Part shown: piece after piece, positions 11,364-24,159 of the stretch
Numbering within the stretch: position 1 is the stretch's first letter
How the letters are laid out: every line of letters starts with the position of its first letter
Assembly (NCBI RefSeq): GCF_964355755.1
Contig: NC_092674.1
Coordinates: 24,206,001-24,270,000 of the forward strand
Direction of reading: 5' to 3'
Length of the DNA: 64,000 nucleotides
Origin: Antedon mediterranea
Lineage: Eukaryota > Echinodermata > Crinoidea > Comatulida > Antedonidae
Program-made: the position numbers and the translations under genes
The notes under the pieces: generated by a model
Database searches by the model: none
The model's input: only the letters and a program-made list of their open reading frames with translations
Told to the model about the DNA's origin: nothing

Positions 11364-14312
11364 TTACCATGTACAAACAACGCATGACAACTCGCGATTT
11401 TTGTCATATGGAGGACATGGAAGTGACCCGCAAATGCCTATGACAGCGAAGAACAACATACCATCTTCGTTTGCAGAGGAACCATGTCTACTTTGGGGTT
11501 TTATATTGATGCAAAGAGACTTATGTCCCCCTGCGTGACCATGGTGTCCTCCCATTAATAGGCCTTCGTACTCCTTTATCCAGCCTTCAGGGCACGTACG
11601 CTTAGCTGGGATCATCAGATTTGTTGATCGGCCTTTTGCAATACACACAGCGCAGAGGGGATCTGTGTCGTGAGAGTGAGACCACGGGCTGTAAGTGTTG
11701 GTTTGCAATTCAGCGCCGTATATGTTCGACCTTTCACCGCCATTAGTTGTCAGTTCTTCATTGTATTCGGGTTCATCCGGTAAACATAGGGGGTTTGTAA
11801 TACCTCCATGATGTGAAAAATGACCACCGCCAATGTATCCTATAGCATATACAAAATAGAAACTAGAATTTAAATCGTCACTTTGACAAATTATAGGTGA
11901 TGATTTTTATAATTTTACTGACATTTAATTTTTGTTAAACATGCACGTAGCTAGGCCTATGTTAAAATAGTATCGCAAAAAGTTGATGTATGCCCATGCA
12001 TCCTATAACCTGATGCAAGTTAAGCTTATACTGCTGAGTTGTGCCTATTATGTGACGTGTCATATAGACTATGTACAGTATACTGTATATTTATATATAC
12101 GAGACCCACATCATGTTCTAATTTTTGGGTATGATGACGTTTTCAAAATAAACTTGAAGATGACAATTTTGGAAGATAATGAATTAAGTGAAAAAAATAG
12201 TAGTAGTTGAAATTCGTAAAACTTTGACGAAAGAGGTGAAAAAAAAAACCTTTTTAAAATTCAACTAGCCATATGATAACGTTACAACATCCGATAGGCT
12301 TAATTTTGATATGATTTCATATCTATATTTCATCAGCATTCATAATAAATTATAAACATCAAGGTCACCCAGCTTTTATTTTTAAGATTTAAGATATTCA
12401 AATATACGGTGTAGGTGAAATTACACGGACTATGTTACTCATGTTTTTACGCGTGATGACATCATAAAAATGAAAGTGATGGCAAATCATGAGAAAGCAC
12501 AAATTTGAGGAAATATCGAGTCCAAATAAACAAGATGCGCTCTGTTGAATGTGATAATCTAATGAATCTAATGAAAAACCCTTATTTTTAAATTCAAGTG
12601 GCCATTTGATGATGTCACAACATTTTGTACGCCAAATGTGTACATTAATTCATATCTACAACGCAATGGCTTCCAGAATATTTTTTTTTTAAATGGGGAT
12701 AATTGTGCATTCTGAAGAATTATTTTCATTTTAAAATGCCCTATTTATTTTTTAAGTCGAAATGAACTCAAATTCGTAATTTTTACGTTTAAGTTTATTT
12801 TTAATCCTCGACAACACTGACCGTTTATTTTGCCAGTGTTATTTCTTATTTCAGTATTATTTAGAGAAAAAAACTCACCAGTATACACGAGCTCTGTTGA
12901 CTCTGGTCCGCATTCTGTACTACCCCAATGTGTGTAGACAACTCTGGATTTTCTTGTGCCACAAGAAACAGCCGGGCAACCAGTTCGGTGGTTCATCGCA
13001 TTTTCTGGAGTTATTAAATCTTAAATTAAAGTTAAAGAAATATTTAAAATGGTATTTTTGTTGGTCTGTTTTGAACAATATGCAATAAAAAATGAAATAG
13101 GCTAAGCTCTTGAATATCATATACTACACCGTATCCAAATGTAATAATGCATATTTAAAGTAATAATGCATACCGGTATTCAAAACTAACAATGAATAAT
13201 TAAAACTGATAATGCATATTCAAAACTAATAATGCATATTCAAAACAAATTATGCATATTCAAAACTAATAATGCATATTCAAAATTAATAGGGCATATT
13301 CAAAACTAATAATGCATGATCAAAACTAATAATGCATATTCAAAACTAATAATGAATATTCAAAACTAATAATGCATATTCAAAACTAATAATGCATATT
13401 CAAAACTAATAATGTATATTCAAAACTAATAATGCATATTCAAAAGTAATAATGCATATTCAAAACTAATAATGCATATTCAAAACTAAGAATGCATTCT
13501 CAAAACTAATAATGCATATTCAAAATTAATAGGGCATATTCAAAACTAATAATGCATGATCAAAACTAATAATGCATATTCAAAACTAATAATGAATATT
13601 CAAAACTAATAATGCATATTCAAAACTAATAATGTATATTCAAAACTAATAATGCATATTCAAAACTAATAATGCATATTCAAAACTAAGAATGCATTCT
13701 CAAAACTAATAATGCATATCTAAAACTAAGAATGTATATTTAAAACTAAGAATGTATATTCAAAACTAATAGTGCATATTCAAAACTAATAATGCATATT
13801 CAAATCTAATAATGTATATTTAAATCTAATAATGTATATTTAAATCTAATAATTCATATTAAAAACTAATAATGCATATTCAAAACTAAGAATGCATATT
13901 CAAAACTAATAATGCATATTCAAAACTAATAATGCATGTTCGTAGCAAAATCTATAGCTTACCTCCATCATATTCACCGCCAAAAAAGAAATTCCAGATG
14001 TTGCTTTCATCTTTGTCTTTATATTGTATGTCTTGTCCCTAATTTTAAAGAATGACAAACAATAAAAACACTAAATAATCACTTTTGTATGATAACATAT
14101 AACAAAAGACTATATTAGCATAAATTGTATCTGTGGTGAAAGCGCATATAAGCAAAAAAATTACTAAGAGTCTTGATACAAAGGACATTTTTAATATCAA
14201 AAGCTAATTTGTAATATTTATTCTAACCCTAATTTTATCTTAGAAATCGACTTACCGTAACCAGGATAGGAAGAATAAGCAAAACAGCGATTACTTTATG
14301 AGATACCATCAT
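11364..14312 (-). CDS. Gene B: short-chain collagen C4-like secreted protein
   Basis: Minus-strand exons 14256-14312, 13963-14038, 12879-13004 and 11364-11839 have GT-AG borders and sum to 735 bases (244 residues plus TAA). Exon 1 encodes a hydrophobic signal peptide (MMVSHKVIAVLLILPILVT). Exon 2 is an acidic linker ending NIWNFFFGGEYDG. Exon 3 has GCPAVSC and VVYTHWGSTECGPESTELVY. The last exon has GYIGGGHFSHHGG, NIYGAE, CAVC, STNLMIPAKRTCPEGW, EYEGLLMGGHHGH, ICGSLPCPPY and SCVVCTW. The cysteine set suggests a disulphide-bonded extracellular domain related to the C-terminal half of short-chain collagen C4; no Gly-X-Y repeats are present. It lies head-to-head with gene C, with a Kolobok element in between. 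Intron 2 is mostly minisatellite. Confidence 0.9.
13134..13942. repeat. 20-base minisatellite in gene B intron 2
   Basis: The unit is CAAAACTAATAATGCATATT. From 13201 to 13940 every unit is exactly 20 bases with no indels, giving 37 units; a less regular lead-in begins near 13134. Variant units recur in order: the series at 13261-13500 (12 units) reappears at 13501-13700 with two units fewer, a higher-order duplication. Confidence 0.95.
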
Positions 14313-14363
14313 GTTGATCACTTATTAAGCAATAGTCAACTGATATTTAATTACTAAATTTCA

Positions 14364-14376
14364 GGACTTATAACCG
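14364..14376 (-). promoter_or_regulatory. TATA box of gene B
   Basis: The minus strand reads CGGTTATAAGTCC with the box about 62 bases before the ATG. Downstream are CAGTTGACTATTG and AAGTGATCAACATG, shared with gene C and nearly with gene D. Confidence 0.7.
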
Positions 14377-14935
14377 AATAAGGAGTGCGAGAAAACGGGA
14401 AACCCGATTAAATATTATATAATAATTTAAATGAAAATCTGCCGGCACACCTCATGTATGGTGGATTACGACTTTTATTAGGTGTGTCAGTACCCCAGGG
14501 ACACAACAAAAAAAACAAATCAACAAAAATAATATAGAATGTCATTGAAAACAGAACAGGATTGTGTTTATAAATGGTTTTCAAAATACGCCTACTGTAC
14601 AATGTTGAAAGTAAAAACTTTCCTTCTTCAGTTAACGTTTTTACCAATTAATTGTATATCTCGGTATCTTTATTAAAAAACAATGACATACAAAGGCAGC
14701 TGAATTGATGTATTCTTTACACATAAAAGAGAATCAGAAATTACACAATTAATTAAGATATCTCAAGGGTAAAATGTATATAAATATAATATGTCAATAA
14801 AAAAAAGGTTCTAATTGGTGAACCCAATTCAGTTGTTTACTTACTACTATAGGACTATTTTTAAATCTTTCAGTTTTTGCGATAGGGATTTTGTATTTCT
14901 TTTATTTCTAAGTTGCATTGATGAAACATTTTTTT

Positions 14936-15100
14936 TTCATTTTCGTAGCCAGTGATTAAAACATTCATTTTTGCTTATTTTTTTGCAAAACTTATGCACA
15001 GGTTTCTCTTGCGTTTAAAAAGGTTCTCTAAATTTAATTCTCCAAGTGCCTGTTGGTAGTTATCATATAGTTTTCGCAATAATAAACCTACAGATAGGTT
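14936..15100. repeat. Local direct duplication, copy 1
   Basis: GTAGCCAGTGATTAAAACAT, a T-rich run, TTTGCAAAAC, AGGTTTCTC, CCTGTTGGTAGTTATCA and GCAATAATAAAC occur in this order here and again at 16395-16560. Confidence 0.7.
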
Positions 15101-16394
15101 TCTGCACCCTTTCAATCGAAACATCGAGTTTTATCCAATACATTCTAAAATCACTAAGGATGTCACATCCACAGCCTAATCCATGTCATCGCATGTCTTA
15201 CCAGTCAAATGCAAAAATGAATGAGAAGTTACAACATTGCGATTGATACGTTCCAAAACTATAATGCAGTTCCACTTTTTCTTTTAAAATCCATCCACCA
15301 CCACCCCCACGCCTTCTTCTTCCTCTTCTCTTCCTTCCTGCCCCCCCCCCCCCTCCTTAAAATAAAATATAATATCATAACAATAAAATTAAGATTACAC
15401 TGCTGTTAATAAACCTATGGTTTTAGTATATGATTTACACTTACTTAGCGATATCCACATACAAGAGAGGTCTCTTCTACTCCGCCGTTTTAAAATTGCA
15501 CATTTCCTGAATGTGACACTCACATTAGTTTATTGTGAAACGAAATATGTACTGTACGAATTCAATCATCTATGTGCGCGTTTTGTATTACATAAGGATT
15601 TGGCTTAATTGGATCTTAAGCATATTTATGTTTGAGATGCCTGGCCACTAACTTGATCCCCACTGTCACAACAATAAACTATACGTTCCCAATATTCACA
15701 TTGTTCTATGGTGTCATTTGTAAAAAAAATCCATTTTTTTTGTCTTGTGTGGGGTCTTCCCACTTTTATTATAATTCTCTGTTTTATATGTATATATATA
15801 TTATATATAAAAGTTAAGGTACATTTGTAACAATTAATTATTTGTATGAATATTTCTCTTTCTATTGTATATTACTACGATTGTTACAGTGTTAAAAGTA
15901 GTTAAAATATTTACATAAAGAGATGATTGATTTCAATATAAAACCATATGCTTTCATTTACAATTTTAAAAAGATGTTAATTTAAATATAAAGAAAAAAC
16001 ATGGTAATAAATAATGTCATTAAAATCACATAAAAAACCCAGTTTTTACTAATGTACACTATCAATTTCCCCAAGACTTTTCTTAAGGTCCCTAAGGTCC
16101 CAATCGGTTTTTTACCATTAACAACACATTGAAATATATTATTATCATAGTATTGAGTTTTTAACCATAAATGTGTGCATAAGCGGAAATGGCTTTAGAT
16201 CTATTCATTCATTCACTTTCAATTGAAATCACTGTTGGACATTTGACACCTGATCTTTGTTTTTATTTTATTTTTATTTACAATTAACCATTAATTGTAT
16301 TTAGAAAGATGTAGCACATTGTTTCTTGCATTAATTTAACTGTTGTTACCATTTGTCTTTAATACTTTTTCAATATTATTATACGCTCTCTTCC

Positions 16395-16560
16395 CCATAC
16401 ATTTTTTTTGTTTTGGTAGCCAGTGATTAAAACATTAATTTTTGATTCTTTTTTTTTGCAAAACGTAGGCATATGCATAGGTTTCTCCTGCGTTGAGAGC
16501 CTGTTGGTAGTTATCAATAATAATAGTTGGCAATAATAAACTAAACAGATACGTATATAA
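16395..16560. repeat. Local direct duplication, copy 2
   Basis: Same word order as 14936-15100, with an internal deletion between CTCCTGCGTT and GAGAGCCTGTTGG. Confidence 0.7.
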
Positions 16561-16959
16561 TAGAGTAAAGAGGGCGCCAAATACAGTATTGAGGGCGCCA
16601 ACTGATTTGGTACACTTTTCAGTATCATCGTGTAGGCCTACAACTCAGGAAGAAGCATTCTAGCCCTTTTATACCAGCCAAATACAACCCCCAGGACCTA
16701 CTTTAATCTCTGTTTGATAATTGTCTTAGTGTGATTGATTCAATTAACTATCTTAAAATTATTATAGTTTATATCATATGAGGAACCATTAAATATTCAG
16801 TTCAAAATACATTCGTCCAAAAGACAATAAGGAAATAAAAATCAGTAATTACAGATTGAGATTATTGAAAAAAAGTAACGGACGAAGGCAGAATTCCATG
16901 AAGATGAAAATCTTTTGTCTTGACAAATTAATAATTAATAATATAAACAAGGCCAACAG

Positions 16960-17031
16960 CCATTAAGTCGCGTGCTACAATGCATAGTGATACCGGACCA
17001 ACAGACAGACCGACAGACCGACAGACAGACC

Positions 17032-17062
<31 letters not shown>

Positions 17063-17730
17063 CGACCGACCGACATAGTGAACTATACTGACCGAAATTA
17101 CTGAACATGTTTAGAAATGTTGAAATGTTTAAAAACATTTATATTTTTTTAATTTACACGTGCGTAGCCTGTCACTTTCGACGTGCTCGTATAACGTAAT
17201 TTCGAGTTGAAAAGTAAGTCAAGAAAACAGAAATCGGGCAAAAAGAGTGCGCAATAACATTTAACGCGCAGTCATGGCAATTTTGTAAACGCTTAAAATT
17301 GCCTGAAATGTACTCTTATTTCATAGAAAATAAATTTTGAAAATTTTAAGCGCGCGTACGCATGCGTTACATGCGCTACGCACGTAATTGTATTGCCATA
17401 TGATGATTTATGCCCTGAAATTTATGAGTACCAAATTTTATTTAATTGTGATTCATGGTTGTGAAGATATGATTACAAACGTGATTTCGTTAAATCGTGC
17501 GTAGACCGCGTAATTTTTTATTGCGCACCGTGAAAACATAACCACATTGATTCCTGGCCATAAGGAATATACTGTGAAAAATTGACCTAGCTAGATTAAA
17601 CTGATATCAAGATAAGGTCAGAAAGCGATAAAACGCATAGTGATACCGGACCGACAGACAGACAGACCGACAGACAGACCGACCAACCGACCGACATAGT
17701 GAACTATAGAGTCGCTTCCACGCGACTAAA
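16960..17730. mobile_element. Possible non-autonomous repeat with GACA/GACC arrays and hairpin end
   Basis: Two arrays of GACAGACAGACC-type units (16999-17074 and 17650-17696) are each preceded by AGTGATACCGGACC and followed by CATAGTGAACTATA. The right end has GAGTCGCTTCCACGCGACT, a perfect small hairpin; the left end has TTAAGTCGCGTGC. This suggests one element or two tandem copies. Confidence 0.5.
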
Positions 17731-18305
17731 AATATAAACAAGAACAATATAACAATTTAGATTATACCAGTAGATAAAAGTTGAGAAAATAAAGTATAAA
17801 TGATGAGCAGATAAATGTACAGCTGTTGGGAATATTTATAACGAATACAACAATTCAAATGACGAAAGAATAAGTTAATCTAGAAAGTCATGGAACATGA
17901 AACAACGACCAAGAAGATGTCGAACATATCGATACCAAGAGAATCTTGCAGATTGAGCAGCGGGTGGCAGAACAAGAATTTGAGGGGATGGAGGTGGACG
18001 GGAGGCGGTGTTGTGGTAAATTGTTATATATGAGTGGCCTAGAATATCTGATTGTGTTGACAAAAGTTGGTGTTGTTGATAGGAAATTAATTTTGAGCAG
18101 AAACATGTTTACAAATGGAACAATGTCACTTTTTAGTTGAAAAAAAAATTCTATTTTATTTTTTTCAAATTCTATACCTTGTCCATTTCAATTTATGAAA
18201 GTTTGAAAATAATTACACTAATAATAACAATAAAATGTGTAGTCTGTCAATTTAAGTACTCTATCCTTTTGGATACTGCATTAACTTGGTTAAAACCCTA
18301 ATATC

Positions 18306-18309
18306 TTAA
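18306..18309. repeat. TTAA target-site duplication, left
   Basis: TTAA directly precedes the left terminal inverted repeat and is repeated at 27175-27178. Confidence 0.85.
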
Positions 18310-18786
18310 AGGACAACTGTACCGAGGACCATATTTTAAAAACGTATTAGGGGTATACATATGATTTCAGAACCATCGCGAAATCGAGGATATCGCCGCA
18401 CGCGCTCGCCGTACAGCCGTCGCCGTAAATTGCTGTGACGTCACAGGTGCATCGCATAATCTACTTAATGAGTTTTCGCTGTTGTTACCATACAATAGAA
18501 TAGGTACCGTCACTTCAATTGCTTATTTAACCTTTTAAATTACTTAAATTTGCCAAAATGTTTTCCTGGTATTTTGAAGAAACACTTCAATATCCAGATA
18601 GACAAAACAAACAATAAAACAATTCAACTTTTATATTTTTTACGATTTATTTAAAAAGTGTGTTTACTAGAAATGTTCGCGCTTTGCGAGACTTGTCTAT
18701 GGGACCCGAAGAGTAGCTAGTAGAAACATGACGTATGACGTTCTGGAATCATTCAACCATATCGGACTCAAAACTTTTTCTCTGCT
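18310..18786 (+). repeat. Kolobok terminal inverted repeat, left
   Basis: 477 bases, the reverse complement of 26698-27174 with equal length. I noticed one mismatch (GCGAGACTTG versus GCGAGAGTTG). It contains TGCTGTGACGTCACAG, a CRE-like palindrome, and CG-rich sequence near the tip. Confidence 0.9.
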
Positions 18787-19495
18787 GCTGCTGTGTGGTG
18801 TGGTGGTGGTGTGTATGTGACGTGTGGTGATGTGGTAAACTGTGTGACGTGTGTGAGATAGTTGTAATTTTTCCAGACAAGTTTTTTAGCATTGATCGTG
18901 GGCTTATCACGTAAGTTTAAAAAAAAAATTAGATTATGTTTGTTTTTGTGTCAGGGTCTCGTAATTTCAATTTTGGAAAACAAAACTAGGCCTAACCTAG
19001 GCCTAGGTCCCCTCTGGCTCTGCTGCCGCTGTTTTCTTTTATATATATGCCTAGCCTAGTCCTAGTAGGAGTCTGGGTAAGCCTATTCTACTACTTGGCT
19101 AGGCCTATAATAAATAGGCTACTAATTGATATGCGCAAGAGCCTAGTATAGTACTATGCCTACCTAGTACCAGCCTAGGCCTAGTAGTACTCTACTACTA
19201 GCTTAGAGTGGGTCTGATTATTTTGGGCCTTTGGCCATGGCATGGGTGGGGCATGGCCGCCGTTTATGAACGCCTACAAATTCATGAACTTATTATAATA
19301 ATATTAATAATATTTTACTCGAAATCCTCACTCATAATCATATTGTGCCCAGCTAGAGGAAGGGTTAGGCAGATGGATTGAATACTACTAGGTAGACCCA
19401 GGGCCTACTAGGCAGTGCATATCAAATCGGTATTTAATATAGCCCAATTTAATACTCTCATTTAATTTCATCATAGACACATATAACGATAAAAC

Positions 19496-20471
19496 ATGGC
19501 TGAAGTGCATGAAACAGAAGAAGAAGAGTATGGAAGTGACGACGATATTTTTTATTCTGTTCCAAGACCATATTTATTTGAACCACAATACTCACCAACC
19601 GAGATAGAGCGCAGAAGAAAGGAGAAGAATAATAGTGCAGTTGCACCCCTGCCAACAGCTTTAGTAAGTAGACTGAATGACAGTTTTTGGTGTACATGTG
19701 GTTTTTGTACACCAATGGCAACGGAAGACGAATGTGTATGTTGCAATGAAGTTCAACAAACATGTCTTTGTTAGAGAGAGAGAGGCCTACTACAACTCCA
19801 ATGGAAAAAGATGACGATTTATTATTACGGTGCATTACATCTCATTGTGATCTTGAAGCACACTTAAATACAAGTGTTTTGACAACATTTTTTCGAAGTC
19901 ATCGACACAACTGGAAACAATTTCCGAAACCAAGGGGCCTACATGGCCAACTAAATAATGAGTAAGGCTTTTGGTTTTTTATTCAAGATATCTTTCTTCC
20001 TTTATTTATTTTTTTTATTCTTTCTACATAATACATTCATTTTGCCGCTAGTTCCATTGTGTTAAACTCAAGAGAACTACTCTATAAGCACAAGAATATG
20101 TTTTGTTTTTAAAAATACATTTGACCACTAAATCTGTTTTGCATGACCATGTTTTCAAAAGTCACTCTAATAACCATTTACTATATAGAATACTAGATAT
20201 CAACAAGCAGTGAGTAAAACAAAATATAGAAAACATGGCACTTTTTATTTTTAACAGACTTAGCTAAAGTCATTCATTTTTTTAAATTATCAGACAATAC
20301 CGCCTTGTAGCTTACAGAGTTGTACTACAATGGATTCTACAAGGTGAAAAACTAGGCTACAAGAACAGAATGGTATTGCCAGCTTGTTTGGTCAAGAAAA
20401 TTAGAGAAAAGTTTCCTTCACCTGATGGAACATACAAAGGTTTTTCTTGGCCTGCTACTGATGATGCATAA
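19496..20471 (+). CDS. Transposon-borne P2X7 C-terminal (ballast)-like domain protein
   Basis: Exon 1 runs 19496-19961 and exon 2 20294-20471, with a GT-AG intron; the junction restores NNEQYRLVAYRVVLQW. A 5' UTR intron is likely (GTAAGT at 18911, AG at 19476). After an acidic N-terminus comes WCTCGFCTPMATEDECVCC, then CITSH, then GYKNRMVLPACLVKKIREKF and YKGFSWP. This order of Cys clusters and motifs is that of the zinc-binding cytoplasmic C-terminal domain of P2X7 and of stand-alone relatives. There is no channel region. A frame change is needed between about 19755 and 19790: frame one stops at 19774 and the other frame, open from 19762, carries CITSH. So this copy is frameshifted, or the model misses something. 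The gene converges on the transposase, 69 bases apart. AATAAA at about 20490 may be its poly(A) signal. Confidence 0.7.
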
Positions 20472-20540
20472 TTTGTTCGATTAAACTGAAAAATAAACTT
20501 TGTATAACAACAGTATTTAAATCATCACCATCATAATCAT

Positions 20541-23500
20541 CTACTGATTATCCATAATTTGCTCGGTTCTTTGACAATATTCATTTATTAATAAATCTTT
20601 AGAAGGTTGTTCCTGCTTTGAGATGTTTTTTGGTAATTCTGGAAGAGGCACTGCAGATTCTGTATATCTGTACCTTATACCTGGGTCCATTCGTCTCTGT
20701 AGCGTCTTCTCAACCAGATCAACAACGTAATCATATTTTTTAGCTTCATAAATTTTTTTGGCAGACCATGATCCATCGCCCCGTTTTGGGCAAACCATTT
20801 TGTATCGAAGATCACCTACAATTAAATTCAGAAAAACAAATCATTTTTAATAGGCCTATTATGTAGCTGGACTAGACAGTTTAGACATGGGTGAACAGAG
20901 AATATAATAAAATGTTGTATATTAACTTAAAGTGTCTTATTATTTTATTACATGCATTATAAGTATTACCTGCAATTGTTTGTGCCTGTTTCCTGCCAAC
21001 ATTAGCATTATGATCTATAACTGCTAGCTGAGTCCTGCCTTGCATAGAACCATAATGAAAGTGAATTCGTTTTGGGGCAAACTTGGTGTACGAGGCATGA
21101 TAGGACTCTAAGGTACCTGAATTGAAGAATTGAGCAGTGAGTAAGTAAAATGGGTTTTACACTAACGTTTAATTCTTATTGTCTACACAAAAAACATTTC
21201 ACACCCACCAGTATGCTTAAATTCTCCAAGTTGACCAAGATCATTATCTAATCTTTTATCCAGTACAATTTTTTTCAAAGCATCATAGGCTGGCGAATCA
21301 TATTCTAGCCATATCTTGCTTTCTGCTTCTTCTTCTGTTAGGGCACTGTGTGCACAGGTATTCTCAATCCCATCTTCCTCCCATCTGTGAACATTTACCA
21401 CGTGATTTAAAATTGATTTCCACCTGTTTTTGAGTACCTAAACATTAGTAAAAAAATAGTGTAAAGCTCAATTTAGAGAATGATGATGATGGTGCTCTTT
21501 TTTCTTTTATACTAGTATAAGAGCAGTTTATATAGTACTGCAATATTTTTTATTGGACACAACTTTATTTTTATTTCTGTATTAATTATATAGTACTTAT
21601 TAATAATAAACACAGTATAAAGCAGAACTGATTTTTTAATTTTGAGTATTTTATATATCAATTATCAATATGATGATGTACATAAATATATATTTTTGTT
21701 TTGTTTACAGTATATTGACAGGGCTTGTTAAGCACATCACAAAAATTAATGGATATAACTAATAACCATTTTCTAACACAAATTATAACTGAACCGACAA
21801 GGATAACAAACCAAAGTAAAACTCTGATTGATCATTTTTATACATCCTTTCCAAACCGAATTTCTTCCTCGGGTGTACTTAACACAGGAATTAGTGATCA
21901 TTCAGCTATTTACGCTGTCATTGGTAAAGAAGAAAAACCAAAACATAACCATAAATATAAAACAAAAAGGAACTATAATAACCTTGATGAGGAAAAACTA
22001 CAAATTGATATGTTAAATGTAAATTGGCATGAAATAACTTCATATACAAATGTGAATGACGCTCTGCAGTTTTTTGAAGACAAGTTTTTACAAATTGTTA
22101 ATAAACATGTACCTTTAAAGAAAAAACGGGTTCGAAATAAAGATAGTCCATGGCTCACAAAAAATGTAATATTACAAATGCGAAAACGTGACTCAATGAA
22201 AAAAAGAGCGAGTAAAGAAAATTGTCCTCAATTATGGAACGAATACCGTGAATTAAAAAACAAAGTAAATTACAATATCAGGAGATCAAAAAAAAAATTA
22301 TTTCTCTGAACAATTAAATACAAAAGATTCCAAAATAATCTGGAAAAACATAAGATATATTGTACCATCTAAGAATAAAAAAAGTGTTATAAGTAGTATA
22401 AATACAATAAATGGCCTTGAAACAGATTCTTACAAGATAGCTAATACTTTAAATGAGTTTTTTGCAAACATAGGACCTAACCTAGCTAAACAAATTCCTC
22501 AATTTGAAAATAACCATGTAAATTATGAATACCCAAATCAAGGTGAAGACAAAATCAATTTCACACTTGTTGACGAGGAATATGTATATAAACAAATTTT
22601 ATCATTATCTGACAAAAAGGCTACAGGAACTGATGAAATTCCTGCTAAACTAATAAAATTAGCAATCAACTCAATTGTACAACCCATTACATTTTTAATT
22701 AATTTATCTCTACGAACCAGCGACTTCCCAAGTAAATGGAAAAATGCACGAATATGCCCAATTTTTAAAAATGGCGACCGAAGTGAACCATCTAACTACA
22801 GGCCAATTTCTGTACTACCAATTTTATCAAAAATTATTGAACGCGCTGTCTTTGACCAACTCTATCCACAAATCAACCCTAAATTATACAATCAACAATC
22901 TGGATTTAGGCCAAATTACTCGACATCATCGGCATTAATAAATATAACTGAAGATTGGATTGACAGTATTGAAAATGGTAAATACATAGGACTAATAATG
23001 CTTGATCTCAAAAAAGCTTTCGACACTGTTAATCACCAGATACTAATAAAAAAACTACACAATTTTAATTTTGCTAATCATGTTATCAAATGGTTTGAAA
23101 ATTATTTAACAAATCGTACACATATTACTAATATTAACAATGTTGATTCGGTAAAGTCTAATAGTGTTTGTGGAATCCCTCAGGGATCAATATTAGGGCC
23201 CCTTCTATTTATCATGTATATTAATGATCTACCTAACTCAGTTTCTCATGTAAATGTAAGCATGTACGCAGATGACACTGCGTTATATTATGCATCTAAA
23301 GACATACACGATATAATAAGCAAAGTAAATACTGATCTAAAACATGTACAACTATGGTTAGCAAGTAACAAATTAAGTCTAAACATTAAAAAGACTGAAT
23401 ATATGATTTTAGGAACTCATCAAAAATTAAATAAATTGATTAACATGGATATTAATATTAATATAGACGGTACAAAACTTGAAAAGGTAAATAACTGTAA

Positions 23501-24125
23501 ACATTTAGGTGTTATTATCGATGAAAATTTAAAATGGCATAAACAAATAGATCAGGTGAAAAATAAAGTAATATCAGGTCTGTACTATCTAAAAAAATGC
23601 AGCAATATTTTCCCTCAAAATATTCAATCATTAATGTACAAATCTATCATAGCCCACCATTTTGACTACTGCAATGTAGTATGGGGTCGTTGTAACCAAA
23701 CCCTCAAATATAAACTCCAAGTACTCCAAAATAGAGCGGCTAAAATAATTACACATACATCTAGGTATGACTCTAGCTCACAGGCGCTCAAAGATTTAAA
23801 TTGGCCTAATTTAGAAGAAAAACAATATTACAACGAAGCAGTCACAATGTATAAAATAATGAATAACTTGACACCATCCTACTTAAGAAACAGATTCTAT
23901 GAACGCAAACAAACATATAATACTAGATCAAAAGATATTCTAAGTTTACATAAGGCAAAAACTGAGTATAAAAAGAAAAGTTTCTCGTATTCTGGCGCAA
24001 AGCTATGGAATAGTTTAAATGCTATAAACTCAAATGCAATTACAGCTCCTAATATACATATATTTAAAAAAATGATAAATGACCAAAGATAAAATATACT
24101 TGAAACTCTATATTTTTTCATGAAA

Positions 24126-24159
<34 letters not shown>

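Larger units (their letters stand above)
14377..18305. other. Intergenic region between gene B and the Kolobok element
   Basis: No gene is seen. It holds a local duplication (14936-15100 and 16395-16560), two GACA/GACC-rich arrays that seem to bound one repeat, a C-rich tract near 15344-15354 and AT-rich filler. A GC-richer patch at 17940-18010 opens short frames on both strands, but none resembles a known protein. Confidence 0.5.

Noticed and set aside
13201-13940. CRISPR-like array
   Set aside because: The 20-base units are contiguous with no spacers and lie in a eukaryotic intron; this is a minisatellite.
17875-18140. Overlapping short frames in a GC-richer patch
   Set aside because: Frames are open on both strands with no known motif and no splice context; I could not support a gene.
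19458-19835. Minus-strand 125-residue open frame
   Set aside because: Antisense to the P2X7 C-terminal-like gene, which has the recognisable cysteine motifs.
24127-24158. Long T run taken as a LINE poly(A) tail in reverse orientation
   Set aside because: The LINE coding frame is on the plus strand and the T run lies in its 3' UTR; AATAAA follows at about 24257.
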